Assembly (NCBI RefSeq): GCF_001661345.1
Contig: NW_017962921.1
Coordinates: forward strand, 1 to 64,000
Length of the DNA: 64,000 nt
DNA from: Ascoidea rubescens DSM 1968
Taxonomy: Eukaryota; Ascomycota; Saccharomycetes; Ascoideales; Ascoideaceae
Direction: 5' to 3'
The notes beneath the pieces were generated by a model, which ran no database searches, was not told the DNA's origin, and saw only the letters and a program-made list of their open reading frames with translations. Each line of letters begins with the position of its first letter. Positions within the stretch are counted from its first letter, which is position 1. Positions 41,001 to 51,058 of this stretch are shown here, one piece after another. The position numbers were made by a program, and so were the translations under genes.

Positions 41001-42437
41001 ATCAGAAGTTGGGATAGTATTAGCAGTGTCAATGGTGTTGGTGTTGGTGTCAATGGTATTGGTGTCAGAAAGTGAAAGAGTTGTGTGAGATATTTGAGAA
41101 TCAACGGTATTGGTTGGAGTTTGTTCAGTTAAAGCTGATTCAGTTGGAGTTGATTCAATGGTTGGGATCGTTTCAATGGTATCTTGAGTAATTTCAGTGG
41201 CAGTGGCAGTGGCAGTTGCAGTGTCAGTATTTGAAGATATAGCTGGAATTATAAGAAAGTTGGAGGATATTGTTGGGAGTTGAGAATTAGAAATGGTGTT
41301 GGTGTCAGCGCTTATTTCAGTATTAGCAATATCGACAGAAACAGCAGTATCAGTGTTAGTGTTAATAGCGCTATCAGTAACAGTATCAGCGCTAATTTGG
41401 GTGTCAGTGTTAGCACTTGTTTCGGCGCTTATAACAGTGTTAGTGTTAGTTTCAGTATTTGGAGCAGTTGTGTCGGTATCTGGCTTAGCAGTGTTGGAAA
41501 CGGGAGAGCCTACTGTTTGTGTTTCAGCATTTGTACCAACATCAGATATAACGGTTGATGGAGTTGGGTCTTGAATTACGGTGGATGTTTCAGCAGATAA
41601 TGGTTGAGAGATGGTAGAATCAGCAGATTGAGCGGAGTCAGGATGGTTGTAGGTCTGACCATTTGTAAAGATTCCAATATATTCAGTATCAGAATCAATG
41701 GAGGTTCCAATGGCGAGTGTTTCAGTATCAGTGTCAGTGTCAGTTGGAGCAGTGTCAGTTGGAGCAGTGTCAGTTGGAGCAGTGTCAGTTGGAGTGTTAT
41801 TGGGAATAGTGTCTGTAGAAATGACGTCTGCAGAGACAAGATCTGATGCAGCAGTGTTGGTGTCGGATTCAATAGATTGGGGCTGTGGAGTTGAAAAAGA
41901 AGTTAGAATGATAGAAGGATAATCGCCATCAGAAGAAGTAACTTCATAAAGGACAGAAGTTGGATCGATGATGGTAAAGGATTGAGGTTGTTCAGAATCA
42001 TCTAAAACCATTGAAGAAGGGGTTACGACCAATGTTTGAGAAGTGGTAACCGGTTGATCTTGGAATTGAGATTGAGAGGAAAAATCAGATGGTTGGACAG
42101 TTATTGCAGAGGATAATTCAATGGAGCCATCATTTTGATTTGAAGATATTATATTGATTGAGGAATCATTTGCGTAGTTGGTATCATCTCTTTTGAATAC
42201 AAAATCATGACTTTTAAAAGCAGCTCTTTTGAATAATTGGTTCAAGTAGTCTTGTTCGTTATTTTGTAAGCCATTGATTTGATCATTTTGATCGTTGTGA
42301 TCAATAATATTGTTGTTATTGTTATCAACTTGGAGATGATTTAGGAAATCCAAATTTAAAGCATTTGAATAGCTTGAAAGAAACAAATTTAATAACAATA
42401 AGTATAACGCATAGTTGATTGAATTTTTGTTTAGCAT
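38088..42437 (-). CDS. MSB2: Signalling mucin, Msb2/Hkr1-like
   Basis: A 1449-residue type I membrane protein. An N-terminal signal peptide (about 1-26) precedes roughly 1,070 residues rich in Ser/Thr, expected to be heavily O-mannosylated, with TDTAP and TDTNT repeats. A non-repetitive extracellular module at about 1125-1215 (VSIGFQEALNYAFVVESS, SAQIFQYLPGVLGYSF, DVDYIITVASCYIPEELV) resembles the Msb2/Hkr1 homology domain. A Gly/Ser linker, one transmembrane helix (about 1260-1283, ILGIAIGSVLGCAAYISIVV) and a 165-residue cytosolic tail follow. In S. cerevisiae, Msb2 senses osmotic and filamentation cues and acts through Cdc42 and Sho1. Hkr1 is the alternative identity. The tail contains a short poly-Asn run. 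Confidence 0.8.
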   Translation of the reverse strand: MLNKNSINYALYLLLLNLFLSSYSNALNLDFLNHLQVDNNNNNIIDHNDQNDQINGLQNNEQDYLNQLFKRAAFKSHDFVFKRDDTNYANDSSINIISSNQNDGSIELSSAITVQPSDFSSQSQFQDQPVTTSQTLVVTPSSMVLDDSEQPQSFTIIDPTSVLYEVTSSDGDYPSIILTSFSTPQPQSIESDTNTAASDLVSADVISTDTIPNNTPTDTAPTDTAPTDTAPTDTDTDTETLAIGTSIDSDTEYIGIFTNGQTYNHPDSAQSADSTISQPLSAETSTVIQDPTPSTVISDVGTNAETQTVGSPVSNTAKPDTDTTAPNTETNTNTVISAETSANTDTQISADTVTDSAINTNTDTAVSVDIANTEISADTNTISNSQLPTISSNFLIIPAISSNTDTATATATATEITQDTIETIPTIESTPTESALTEQTPTNTVDSQISHTTLSLSDTNTIDTNTNTIDTANTIPTSDTSAISTEINTNTISITDSNTELPSTVIFSSPTNTAETEIVDESSVETATSDTTATDTNIDTELPKSIVISSPVDPSTIIPTDTTQSVSESQIATENTDTSSLSNTNTETSVPSDASTPIGTTDSSIPTDTINTETATSVDSINTSDLTDASSVTDSIATSDPITISGSTDTIGTLTTIDTIDSSADSTVTDTNTNTDTASLDTSSADQTATDFTDSTDSTESQSGIFSGSESLSTDTLSQVETASSVDEIATDSISGSLTDSSVPTESASASVSESVSDIDTDTELDSEIPVTPSSIAIIPTGSLSSTISESVSSLVSESATQSVPTISSESPYYPTVSSDLLSSSVVVSDSTEISTVIPTSSVSESSTVSESTSVSDLSSSLVASLSSTSGSSDFKSTVSESLVSSSLVSEPVSSDSVWITSSASSSFFPSSLVSSVPSSLVSESSSIEIPTSSGLSSQISSPVSSPFRYSLIGSSSSQYASHSIVSGSTSSRSAISGESSLSTASSIPQQEISSQVASSSLEGSTTIIEPTSSSLTPSSDYLIAVTQSDGSYTLSSVKTIPPQTTDETSGAITSSSSSSENWLPTTIVLDQSESASSKIAVETSLLPEVIVPEEDVVKPDNYSLVSIGFQEALNYAFVVESSITSAQIFQYLPGVLGYSFSEYTNSNFAVKELVPFTAKDVDYIITVASCYIPEELVSILQELIIQSNSQFYFNDDSTENTLAHLIDPSVPLTGVLSDGIDNSGSSGSSDSGNGSGSNVNSGSMDEDSTAEVSSDKTKILGIAIGSVLGCAAYISIVVLVFRAYKAKNEGKLNDLIVKKGGITGSHGVGGNIILPITNDEPLHLAASSSEQSNGRNDDNILTATQSYQSYNSYQSFIPNSPTYSYTNVSQQGSQYLGSVSSDNSKSNGNMNTAYDIMNNNNNNNNYNNNNNSRINSRLESVPEMGQVNGAIIPKISKPFNTQNSLGWS
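41741..41800. repeat. 15-bp tandem repeat in the mucin gene
   Basis: Four nearly perfect copies of AGTGTCAGTTGGAGC. On the coding strand they give APTDT repeats. High identity between copies suggests recent expansion. Confidence 0.85.
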
Positions 42438-43994
42438 TTTTTTAATAGAAGTAATAAATTTAATAATTTTTTCTGGTGATTATGATTGTGATTATAATTA
42501 TGATTATACCTTTAATAATTTATAATATAATATAAAGATTAAAACAGGACAATCAATCCAATAAACATCAAGTTATTTCAATTTGATAATTTGATGATTT
42601 GATGATTTTAATAACTTTTATTTTTTGAGATCTTAGTGTTTTTTGGTATTCTCTAGTTAGAAAATATAAAGTGATAATGAAAAAAAAAGATTATAATAAA
42701 ACTAGATATAAATATCAAGAGGATACAATTGGCAGCTAGTTGATAGATAATTGAAATAGCCACTAGTATCAAAGAAGAATTAGATAATTAATCAATTAAC
42801 TAGATTTGGATATTGGGGGAATTGAAATAAGCGAGTGAAATAGATGAATAGGCTAGATAATAGAAAACTAATTGAAATATAAAAGATAAAAAGCAGAGAT
42901 TGATTAATTTTTTTTTTTTCTTTTTGAAAGATCGAAATGACTAAAATGAGTAGGATAATTATAGATAGTGGATAAATTAAAGGAATGAATAAAAGTTGGT
43001 TTAATATAAAAGTGTGTGAAAGTTGAGTTCAATAGCTAAGAATGAATTTAAACTGATTCAGCGAGAGACAGATGATTAATATAGGTATTGTTATTAGATA
43101 TCAAGGTTAGATAAAAGAGTGACGATGAGAGCTGAAGATTGTGAGGTTGCGAGAGAAATTTGAGTTTTGCTCCAAAACCACCAAAACAGCGGGCAGTAAC
43201 TGAGCGTGGGAAGAACCGACGGCGCTGGGACAGCCAGATAAGCCGGAACTGCTGCATAAGCTGCAGAGCAGAGAGCAGCACGGCGGCAGCACGCGGTCAA
43301 ATAGAAGCTTAGCTACAGCGCAGAGGCAGCAAAGGCAGCAGAGGCAGCAGAGGCAGCAGAGGAGGAACGAGCACCAGAGGAAGAACTACACTTCCACTTT
43401 TCACGTCGTCCGCGAGTCGCTGCCCAGGAACAATACACCGGCCGGACCTAGTTCTGCGAGTGTTTTTCCTGGTTCTAGCCCAGCCTAGGTTGGTTGAGCG
43501 CGGTGGGCCCTCTGTACTCACCGAAAACGGCAGTTCAGAATTGCCTGTTCGAGAAGACGTCTGGGTGTTTCTAAAAATAATGCTTGATGGCACCAGACCT
43601 CCCTCTGGAATTGCTAATCACACGCCGCGCATCACACAGAAACGCATTTTCACCTTCCGCAGTTTCGAATGCAGCTCCAAAGATCGCCTCACATGGACAA
43701 CAAGAGTCCCAGAGATTTCCACAGCAGTGACACGCTTGACAACGCGCGTCTACGCACACAAAAGCTTGCCCAGAACAAGATGCGTGCTGTCATTCCAAAA
43801 ACAACCCCAGTCATGGGGTACCTGTTGCTGATTAGCTCAGCGCGCGTGCTTGAGAGAGCGCCCGCACCGCTGGCTCTGTGCTGCTGAGATATGTCAACAT
43901 ATAACCAAACACCAAACAGGCAGCTGAGACAATTGCAGACATCGATTCTACTCCAACAAACACTCGAGAATCATCTCACAGTTATCTCACAGCT
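42438..43994. other. Divergent intergenic region, mucin / LAS21
   Basis: 1.56 kb. 42438-43080 is AT-rich (mucin promoter). 43100-43900 is a GC-rich island with no convincing gene and a short 9-bp repeat at 43317-43362. Several overlapping short frames exist on both strands of the island, as expected by chance in GC-rich DNA. Confidence 0.6.
43317..43362. repeat. 9-bp GGCAGCAGA tandem repeat
   Basis: About five units of GGCAGCAGA, the first as GGCAGCAAA, in the GC-rich island upstream of LAS21. Confidence 0.8.
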
Positions 43995-46900
43995 ATGAAT
44001 CTCACGTCTCGGTGTCTATTGGTGTTCGTGTTGGTTGTTTGGCAATTTACCGGCTTTCTTTTTTTTGCCAAAGGCTTCTTTCCCACAAAGATCTCTTTAT
44101 CAGGTCACTCGTCGTTTGAAGAAATACACAAGATACCTATAATAGGTCAGCTAACTGATTCAAATTCAGTTTTTAATTTTGAAAAGCAAATATATGATCA
44201 GGATGACACTTTCAATGCAATTGACAAAGAATCTACCAAAAACGAAAATAATGCAAAAAATGATGTGAAATTTGATAAATTGATTTTCATGGTTATCGAC
44301 GCTTTAAGATCTGATTTCATCTTCTCAAATACTTCTTCGATGAATTTTATTCATTATTTAATCAAAAATAACTTGGCTATTCCATTTACTGCTTTCTCGT
44401 CACCTCCCACTGTAACTCTACCAAGATTGAAATCCTTATCGACTGGTTCTTCTTCAAATTTTTTAGATGCAATTTTAAACATCGATGAAAATGAAAACTC
44501 TTCTTCTTTAATCAATCATGATACCTGGCTATACCAATTTCTATCCACCAAAAGAGACCAGAAAAAAAATTTAAATCTATCTATGTTTGGCGACGATACT
44601 TGGTTGAAATTATTTCCAAAATTTTTTAACGACTTTGATGGAACTTCCTCTTTCTTTGTCAAGGATTACACTCAAGTCGACAATAACGTAACAAGACACT
44701 TATTCAATTACCATCCTACTACTAATCAATTTATTGGCATTGATCAAAAAGTCACCCACTCAGACTTATTGATATTGCACTACCTAGGCTTGGATCATAT
44801 AGGTCATAACTACGGTCCCTTTAACCCTAGAATGGCTCAAAAACAATTGGAAATGGACTCAATAATCGAAAAATTATACAATAATCTAGATAACAATACT
44901 CTATTCATAGTCCTTGGTGACCATGGCATGAACAACTTGGGTAACCATGGCGGTTCTTCGTTATCTGAAACCTCTCCCGGTTTAGTTTTTATTTCCCCAT
45001 TATTTAAATCCTTTAATTTAAATTCAATCCCAAATAATTCTCCAAAATCTCCATTGCCCTACAGCTCAGATTACTCTTATCATACTAAAATAAACCAAAT
45101 CGATTTAGTCTCAACTTTATCCACTCTATTAAATATCCCAATTCCAAAGAATAACCTAGGTATCTTTATCCAAAACTTTTCTCCTTTATTCAATAAAAAA
45201 AATTTCCTATTACATCTTTTACAAAACTCTTTTCAATTTAAAAACTTGATTCAATCAAAATATAATAAAAATTTCACTGAAATTATCAATAACAATACTA
45301 AAAACATTAATAGCATTGATGATAATGATAATGATGATAATGATGATTTTAATCACTTAAACTTCTTGTGGAATAACTCAATCTTAAAACTAAATAATCT
45401 ATTCAATTTAAATCAACTATTCAACTTATCTGAAAATGACTACAACTCTTTAGTCGATGATGTATATCTTTTTTTAAAACAATCGCAATCAATCTTAGTA
45501 AACTCTTCTACAAACTACAACTATAATGAACTAATCATTGGTCTTGCATTGGTCATTTGTTCAACCATCTTAATATCCTTTTGTTACTTCAAATTTTTTA
45601 ATCCTTCTCTTATACCTTCATCTTCATCTTCATCTTCATCAAACTTCTCCTTCTCCTCCGTATCCTTCTTTGTTTTCTCTCTAATAATAGGTCTCACAAC
45701 TTTTGGCTCCTCAATGATAGAAGAAGAATACCAAATTTGGTGGCTTTCAATCATTACCTTTATCTCTTTAATATTCATTCAAAATTTTCAGGATTTCTCA
45801 ATTCTTCCTAAAAATTTCAAAATCATCTGCTTTCTCACTCCCTTCTTAATTAGATTCATTAGATCTTGGAATAATTCAGGCCAAAAATTTAATTTCATCT
45901 ATTTTAATCATTTTTCATTTTGGTTAAATGACCATACTTATTTAACTTGGTTCTTGATTCTTGTAACTTTTATCTCAAATTGGCTCATTCTTTTAACTGG
46001 TGGCTTCAATTTAATCAACTTTTTCATAAATTTTCTTTTCACTTTTCTACTATATTCAGTATCCTTTTCATTCAAATTAGCTTCAGATTATTCAAACAAT
46101 ACCTTACCCCAAATTTTCAAATTTTTGGTTGACCACATTATAATCACTTTACGTGTGGAAAATGCAAATGATACTTTACATGACTTGGCTAACTTATTTT
46201 ACATGATATTTATCTCAGTTTTTGTAATAAGAATTTTGTTTAGATTCTTTAATCAAGTCTTGATATTCGACCCAATCGAATTTAAAACCGGAATCTTCAA
46301 AGGTCATTTTGAAAGTGATTATAGATTTTTTAATGATATATCTGGAATTCTCAACTCCTTTTTATTATTTCAGTCTTTAAAGTTAAATATTCCCATGTTT
46401 CTACTTTATTCGATAATTCAATATTTTATTGCCGCAACTCTTGATGAATATATTGATAATAAACTAAAATCTTTTGAAAATGAACTAAATGAATTGAACG
46501 GAAATGAAAATAACAATAACAATAACATAAACAAAGATATCAAAAATAGTAAATTCATATTCTATAAAATGATAAATCTACAATTAAAAATCACCACATT
46601 CACTACTATCTTCACTTTAATTTTACAACACTTGTCATTTTTTTCAAGTGGCTCAACTAATTCTCTATCAACAGTTGATTTGACAAATTCGTATAATGGG
46701 TTGACAAATTACAACTTGTTTATAACTGGAGTTTTAACTTTTACCTCCAATTTTGCAAGCCCAATTTATTGGAATTTCATAAATTTAAAGTTAATTTTTG
46801 AAAATTCGCTAATGTTGCATATTAAATTAATGGATAGATATCAAAATCAACAACTAAATAAAAATAAAGATGAAAATAAAAATATTTTTAGAAAATTCAA

Positions 46901-47108
46901 ATTTGAATTATTTCTAAGAAATTTTTCCATCAAATTAACATTTTATTCTATTTTTGGAATGTTTTTGATAATAAGTTGTTATTTATTAAAGTTTCATCTA
47001 TTTATCTGGACAGTTTTTAGTCCTAAATTGCTATACTTTTTCGTTTGGAATTTTCTAATGAATGGGGCAGTAGAACTTATCAATCTAGTCTTAATTTCCA
47101 TTTCATAA
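43995..47108 (+). CDS. LAS21: GPI ethanolamine-phosphate transferase 2 (Las21/Gpi7)
   Basis: A 1037-residue ER membrane protein that adds ethanolamine phosphate to the second mannose of GPI anchors. It starts with a signal anchor (about 1-30). The lumenal alkaline-phosphatase-like domain follows (about 90-400), with FMVIDALRSDFIF, PPTVTLPRLKSL, HYLGLDHIGHNYGP and GDHGMNNLGNHGG. These carry the metal-binding Asp and His residues of the family, and the GNHGGSS-ET form points to Gpi7 rather than Mcd4 or Gpi13. From about residue 510 there are a dozen or so hydrophobic helices. It is longer than S. cerevisiae Las21 (830 aa) because of Asn/Ser-rich insertions. The start ATG follows a GC-rich promoter. 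Confidence 0.9.
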   Translation: MNLTSRCLLVFVLVVWQFTGFLFFAKGFFPTKISLSGHSSFEEIHKIPIIGQLTDSNSVFNFEKQIYDQDDTFNAIDKESTKNENNAKNDVKFDKLIFMVIDALRSDFIFSNTSSMNFIHYLIKNNLAIPFTAFSSPPTVTLPRLKSLSTGSSSNFLDAILNIDENENSSSLINHDTWLYQFLSTKRDQKKNLNLSMFGDDTWLKLFPKFFNDFDGTSSFFVKDYTQVDNNVTRHLFNYHPTTNQFIGIDQKVTHSDLLILHYLGLDHIGHNYGPFNPRMAQKQLEMDSIIEKLYNNLDNNTLFIVLGDHGMNNLGNHGGSSLSETSPGLVFISPLFKSFNLNSIPNNSPKSPLPYSSDYSYHTKINQIDLVSTLSTLLNIPIPKNNLGIFIQNFSPLFNKKNFLLHLLQNSFQFKNLIQSKYNKNFTEIINNNTKNINSIDDNDNDDNDDFNHLNFLWNNSILKLNNLFNLNQLFNLSENDYNSLVDDVYLFLKQSQSILVNSSTNYNYNELIIGLALVICSTILISFCYFKFFNPSLIPSSSSSSSSNFSFSSVSFFVFSLIIGLTTFGSSMIEEEYQIWWLSIITFISLIFIQNFQDFSILPKNFKIICFLTPFLIRFIRSWNNSGQKFNFIYFNHFSFWLNDHTYLTWFLILVTFISNWLILLTGGFNLINFFINFLFTFLLYSVSFSFKLASDYSNNTLPQIFKFLVDHIIITLRVENANDTLHDLANLFYMIFISVFVIRILFRFFNQVLIFDPIEFKTGIFKGHFESDYRFFNDISGILNSFLLFQSLKLNIPMFLLYSIIQYFIAATLDEYIDNKLKSFENELNELNGNENNNNNNINKDIKNSKFIFYKMINLQLKITTFTTIFTLILQHLSFFSSGSTNSLSTVDLTNSYNGLTNYNLFITGVLTFTSNFASPIYWNFINLKLIFENSLMLHIKLMDRYQNQQLNKNKDENKNIFRKFKFELFLRNFSIKLTFYSIFGMFLIISCYLLKFHLFIWTVFSPKLLYFFVWNFLMNGAVELINLVLISIS

Positions 47109-47332
47109 TTTTTAAGAACTTTTTTTTTGTTTTTCCATTTTATTTATATAGAGCTTGAATATACAGTCATATAAAGCATTTTTTATCTGTTAACTTTTTG
47201 ATTATACGAAATACAAAGTTTCAAACACAAAAATAACAAGAACAAGAAAAAAGAAGTTAAAAAAATCAATAATCAAATAAAATCAGACCAAAGGAAACCA
47301 AATGAATAAGTGAAAAAAATAAATACAATCGT

Positions 47333-48697
47333 TTATTGTAATAATTGATCTCTATAATGTGGTTGATTATTGATGAATTTTTGAGATCTTTTAAAGTTAA
47401 GATCATCAAACTTCTGTTTTGTTTTCCATATTTGTTTGTTTTGGATATAAGTTTTTTTGTCGATAGTGGTGGGTGCCAACATGTATTTACTTCTTGATTC
47501 AACAGTCATGACAGTTTTTTGGCCCTCACTATATGTCTTCTCGGGTTTAATATCCTGTTTATAATATCTCACCAAGCTTCTATGGCCAACTTTCAAACCG
47601 GATGGTAAATGAAGTTCTACACCATCAGTATACAAATAATCAATTGGAGCTTCATCTTCGTCTTCATCATTTTCTTTCTCGGATTGAGGAGTGACATTAT
47701 TTTCGTCATCACTGAAGTCTTCATCTGAAACATCTTCCCAATCATCTTCATTTTGATCCATGTCATTACTACTTTCCTCAATTTTGGATTCAAACTTACT
47801 TCTAGCATCAACTTCATTGTAAGTTGAAGTGAAATCATAAAATGAACCAAGTTCTAATTTTTGATCTAATGTTTCGTATGGGATGTAACAATGCTGTTTA
47901 TCTATCATATGTGATCTGATAGAGTTCAAATCTTTTGATTGATAGTTGCATACAATACAAACATTACCGATTGAAATTTTTTCTGATAAATATTTAATCA
48001 ACCCAAATTTATCGATTAAAAATTTCTGCTCAGGTACATATAGACCATGATTTTTAAACATATGGTTAATATTATCATCTAAAGACGCAAAATCTTGTTT
48101 TTTGTTTTTTGTACAAAATAAACACGTATTTGGAGAAATCTTATATTTCAAATTTTGCTCCAATTTCTTATTGATCAAATACTCTTCTTGATCTTCTATT
48201 GATAATTTATTTAATTCATCTTCAATATCTTTTTGTTTTGTTTGTAAAGTAGATATCTCCTTTAGTTGAGATCCTTTTTCTTCAATCTTTCTATTTGTGA
48301 CCTCTAAATCACCACTTCGAGACTCACTATCATTATTATTACTATTTTTTTTATCGTTATTACTAGTAGCATTATTGATTTGTAATCTAGCTAATTCCAA
48401 CAATTTTTTCTTCTTTTCAGCTAACTCAAGTTTCTTCTTCTGTATTTTTAGTTCCTTTTTAGTTACTGTTCTGTTCTTGTTTTTATTTTCTTTAGTTTTC
48501 TGCTCATCAGAGTTATTATTTGAATTTAGTTCATTATTAATCGATTTTTCATTAAAAGCTGATTCAGTTATTGGGGGCAATTGGGCAATTCTTCTTTTCA
48601 AATTATAACGGTGCCATTCTGATTTCATATGAGATCTCTGGTCGTTTGAATTGTTGAAAGCTATACCACAATTATTGCAGGTGTAATTTGATGACAT
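47333..48697 (-). CDS. REI1: Cytosolic 60S ribosome maturation factor Rei1 (or Reh1)
   Basis: A 454-residue zinc-finger protein. Rei1 helps recycle the Arx1-Alb1 export factors from pre-60S subunits. Three C2H2 units are visible: YTCNNCGIAFNNSNDQRSHMKSEWH at the N-terminus, CLFCTKNKKQDFAS-NHMFKNHG in the middle, and CIVCNYQSKDLNSIRSHMIDKQH. A conserved LPSGLKVGHRSLVRYYKQ lies near the C-terminus, before an acidic segment-bearing linker. Between the first two fingers is a charged coiled region. S. cerevisiae has Rei1 (393 aa) and Reh1 (432 aa), and the two cannot be told apart here. The start is the ATG at 48695-48697; the open frame runs 78 bases further to a TTG. Confidence 0.88.
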   Translation of the reverse strand: MSSNYTCNNCGIAFNNSNDQRSHMKSEWHRYNLKRRIAQLPPITESAFNEKSINNELNSNNNSDEQKTKENKNKNRTVTKKELKIQKKKLELAEKKKKLLELARLQINNATSNNDKKNSNNNDSESRSGDLEVTNRKIEEKGSQLKEISTLQTKQKDIEDELNKLSIEDQEEYLINKKLEQNLKYKISPNTCLFCTKNKKQDFASLDDNINHMFKNHGLYVPEQKFLIDKFGLIKYLSEKISIGNVCIVCNYQSKDLNSIRSHMIDKQHCYIPYETLDQKLELGSFYDFTSTYNEVDARSKFESKIEESSNDMDQNEDDWEDVSDEDFSDDENNVTPQSEKENDEDEDEAPIDYLYTDGVELHLPSGLKVGHRSLVRYYKQDIKPEKTYSEGQKTVMTVESRSKYMLAPTTIDKKTYIQNKQIWKTKQKFDDLNFKRSQKFINNQPHYRDQLLQ

Positions 48698-48786
48698 TTT
48701 CTTTGGAAATATACTTATATTATAAATACAACGATCATAGATTGAAAGAAGAAAAATTATTTGATTTTTCAACAAAAACTGTAAAA

Positions 48787-48792
48787 CACGTG
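48787..48792. promoter_or_regulatory. CACGTG E-box upstream of REI1
   Basis: CACGTG followed by AT, 90 bp upstream of the REI1 ATG. It is a candidate Cbf1-type site; in several yeasts Cbf1 acts at ribosome-biogenesis promoters. Confidence 0.4.
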
Positions 48793-49330
48793 ATGAATAA
48801 ATCTTTGCAATAAACTCAAATTTTCAATATTGTAAAAGTAGAGGGTTATCACGTACTGTACATGTTTTTTGCTTTCAGAGCACTGCCACAAATAAACCGT
48901 GATTCCCGATGTGAAGGGTTTAAAGGTGAATCCCGAACATTTCGTCTTGATTTCTTTTCATGCAACTATCAGACTTTTGAGAGAAACTTGCAGATTTGAG
49001 AAAAATTCCGAGTTTATCACTAGTTTTTTTTAGAGCTTTTTTGTTTGAAGTAACGAGAACAAGTACATGTCAATGACTTGCTAACAGTTCCAGATACTAA
49101 AATGCTATTACAAATTGAACTTCCATTAACAAATATTATTGAAATTAAACAATTACATTTTGTCCTCCAGAGTTAAAAGAAATCCAGTTTTATTAGATCG
49201 CATTAAGTAATATGTCTAAAATATTAACAAGAAAAATAGTTCATAATTTATTAAATTTTTTATATTCAAAACATCATTTATAAAGTTATTAAAGTTCCAT
49301 TTTTTGGTTTCTTATATAATTGTAGATTTT

Positions 49331-50181
49331 TTAACCATCTCTATCTTTTATTCTTCGCAAAATATTAAATATGTTACAGAGATGTTTTCGATCCAAAACT
49401 TCTACCCACGGTGAGATCAAGTATTTGGAAAATGATAATTCATTAAAATCTTTACTGACCTTTTCATAAAAACAATTATTATTTTCTCCTTGAATTTTTG
49501 AAATTGCATCGATGACAGCAGATTCATATAGTAAAATAGAATTTATTGCCAAAAAGACAAAAAGAATTGGTTCTGTTTTGTTGATGTCAACTCTATGTTT
49601 AATTTTGTTATTATATACTTCAAGCTTATATCTTCAAAATATTGGGATAATTTAAATAAATTACATAGCATTGACTGATTATTGTTATAGGAAATACAGA
49701 TATAATTATTTTTTGTACCATCCTTATTTTGAAATAAGGCAATTATATTCAGATTAGTTTTGATAATAATGGAACAGCAACTGGATGTTACACAGAAGTT
49801 TCTTGTGGTGTTATTAACTTCCATCACTTTAATGTTAAAATTTAGTAGTAAAAGCATCATGATAAATAATTCAATAAAACTGATTTTTTTAATGATATTG
49901 TGATGAAGAATGTTCATATTGGATAGGTTGGTTTTATAAGAAAATATTGAATTTGTTACTAGTTTGAAATTTTCTGTATATTTTTTATTTGCTCTACTCA
50001 AAATACTTAGAATATCAATAGTGAGATTATCGGTTAATTTTCAAATCTTTAGTTATTTTTATATTGGACAAATTTGACAAAGAGAATTATCAGCTGCAAC
50101 TTCCAAAAATTTACCAGAATATGATTTCAAATTTTCTCTAAATAATTTTATTGCTTGAAAATTTATTTTGATTATATCCAT
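49331..50181 (-). pseudogene. Degenerate reading-frame series, faintly MATalpha2-like at its N-terminus
   Basis: Reading leftward from an ATG at 50179-50181 there is a 40-codon frame (starts MDIIKINFQAIK). The next pieces are in shifted frames: a stretch with DILSILSRANKKYTENF, then a hydrophobic Asn/Ile-rich part to about 49543, then a last piece to 49331. The LSRANK motif with the DIL just before it matches a stretch of S. cerevisiae MATalpha2 (DILGFLSRANK), and its distance from the start is similar. No homeodomain is visible downstream, so this may be chance. At least three frame changes would be needed, so it is not a working gene as read. Confidence 0.3.
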
Positions 50182-50719
50182 TGCAATAAATAATATGTGA
50201 TTATGAATTGTTACTGGTTATTGTGGATAATCGTGAATTAAAAGTTATTAATATCGTTAAAAATACGAAACTTTTCAAAAATATGAAAAAGGAAATCCCA
50301 ATATATCGCCAACTTTTAAAAAAGAATTATTGATGATCAAACCTTGAGCAAACATCAACTGATGTAACGATTTTATATTTTCCTGTAAAAATTTTATTTA
50401 TTTAAATTAAAGATCTACTATAAATTGTTTGTTCTTTTAAATTGAGAATCTGTTATGAAATGTTTATGTATTTTCTCTTACAATCAAATATATATTAAAT
50501 TACATTAATTATAGCAAATAAATTGTCTGTTTTTATTATGAATTTCACTTTTTCTATATAAATTATATAATATTATTTATGAGCATTTGGTTAATTAAAT
50601 ATAACTACTTTCAATCAGCTAAATGCAACAGAATTTGGATTAATTGGATAAAACTTTATTGTGGTTGACAACTATTTATTAATTTTGATTTATTATTCTA
50701 AAATTAATTTTTCTGTAAA

Positions 50720-51058
50720 ATGGCCCTCTACAAAAATAGCATGCAAGACATTTTTTATAAGTCGATTTATATTCTTCATCAAGCTGAACATTCCAGTTCA
50801 AGTGATAAAGAGTTTTCTCACTATATAAAAGTCAAAAAAGGTGCAGAATTAAATTTGTTGAAGAAAATGAAACTGTTCAAAAATCATTTGCAAAGCGCTA
50901 AATGCAATGACAATGTTGTTATCTATGGTGGTGCTAATATATTTGATGAAGCCGATTCCAATGATGAGGATGTTAGAGACGCAAATCACCATTTTAATAT
51001 TAAAAAAATTCAAAGCTTCACTAATTCAAAAGGGAATTTATCTGATCATTATGTTTGA
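50720..51058 (+). CDS. Small hypothetical protein, possibly a broken gene
   Basis: A 112-residue frame from a good ATG. It is Lys/Asn-rich with KVKKGAELNLLKKMKLFKNH and an acidic EADSNDEDVRD. The frame stops where a second frame begins (51055-51366, in a shifted phase). That second frame is rich in Lys/Phe/Asn and has no in-frame ATG until 51162. The pair could be one gene with an unrecognised intron or a frameshift, or two chance frames. No family is recognised. Confidence 0.3.
   Translation: MALYKNSMQDIFYKSIYILHQAEHSSSSDKEFSHYIKVKKGAELNLLKKMKLFKNHLQSAKCNDNVVIYGGANIFDEADSNDEDVRDANHHFNIKKIQSFTNSKGNLSDHYV

Noticed and set aside
43460-43831. 123-residue frame upstream of LAS21
   Set aside because: No recognisable domain, lies in a GC-rich island with competing frames, and starts from a weak context.
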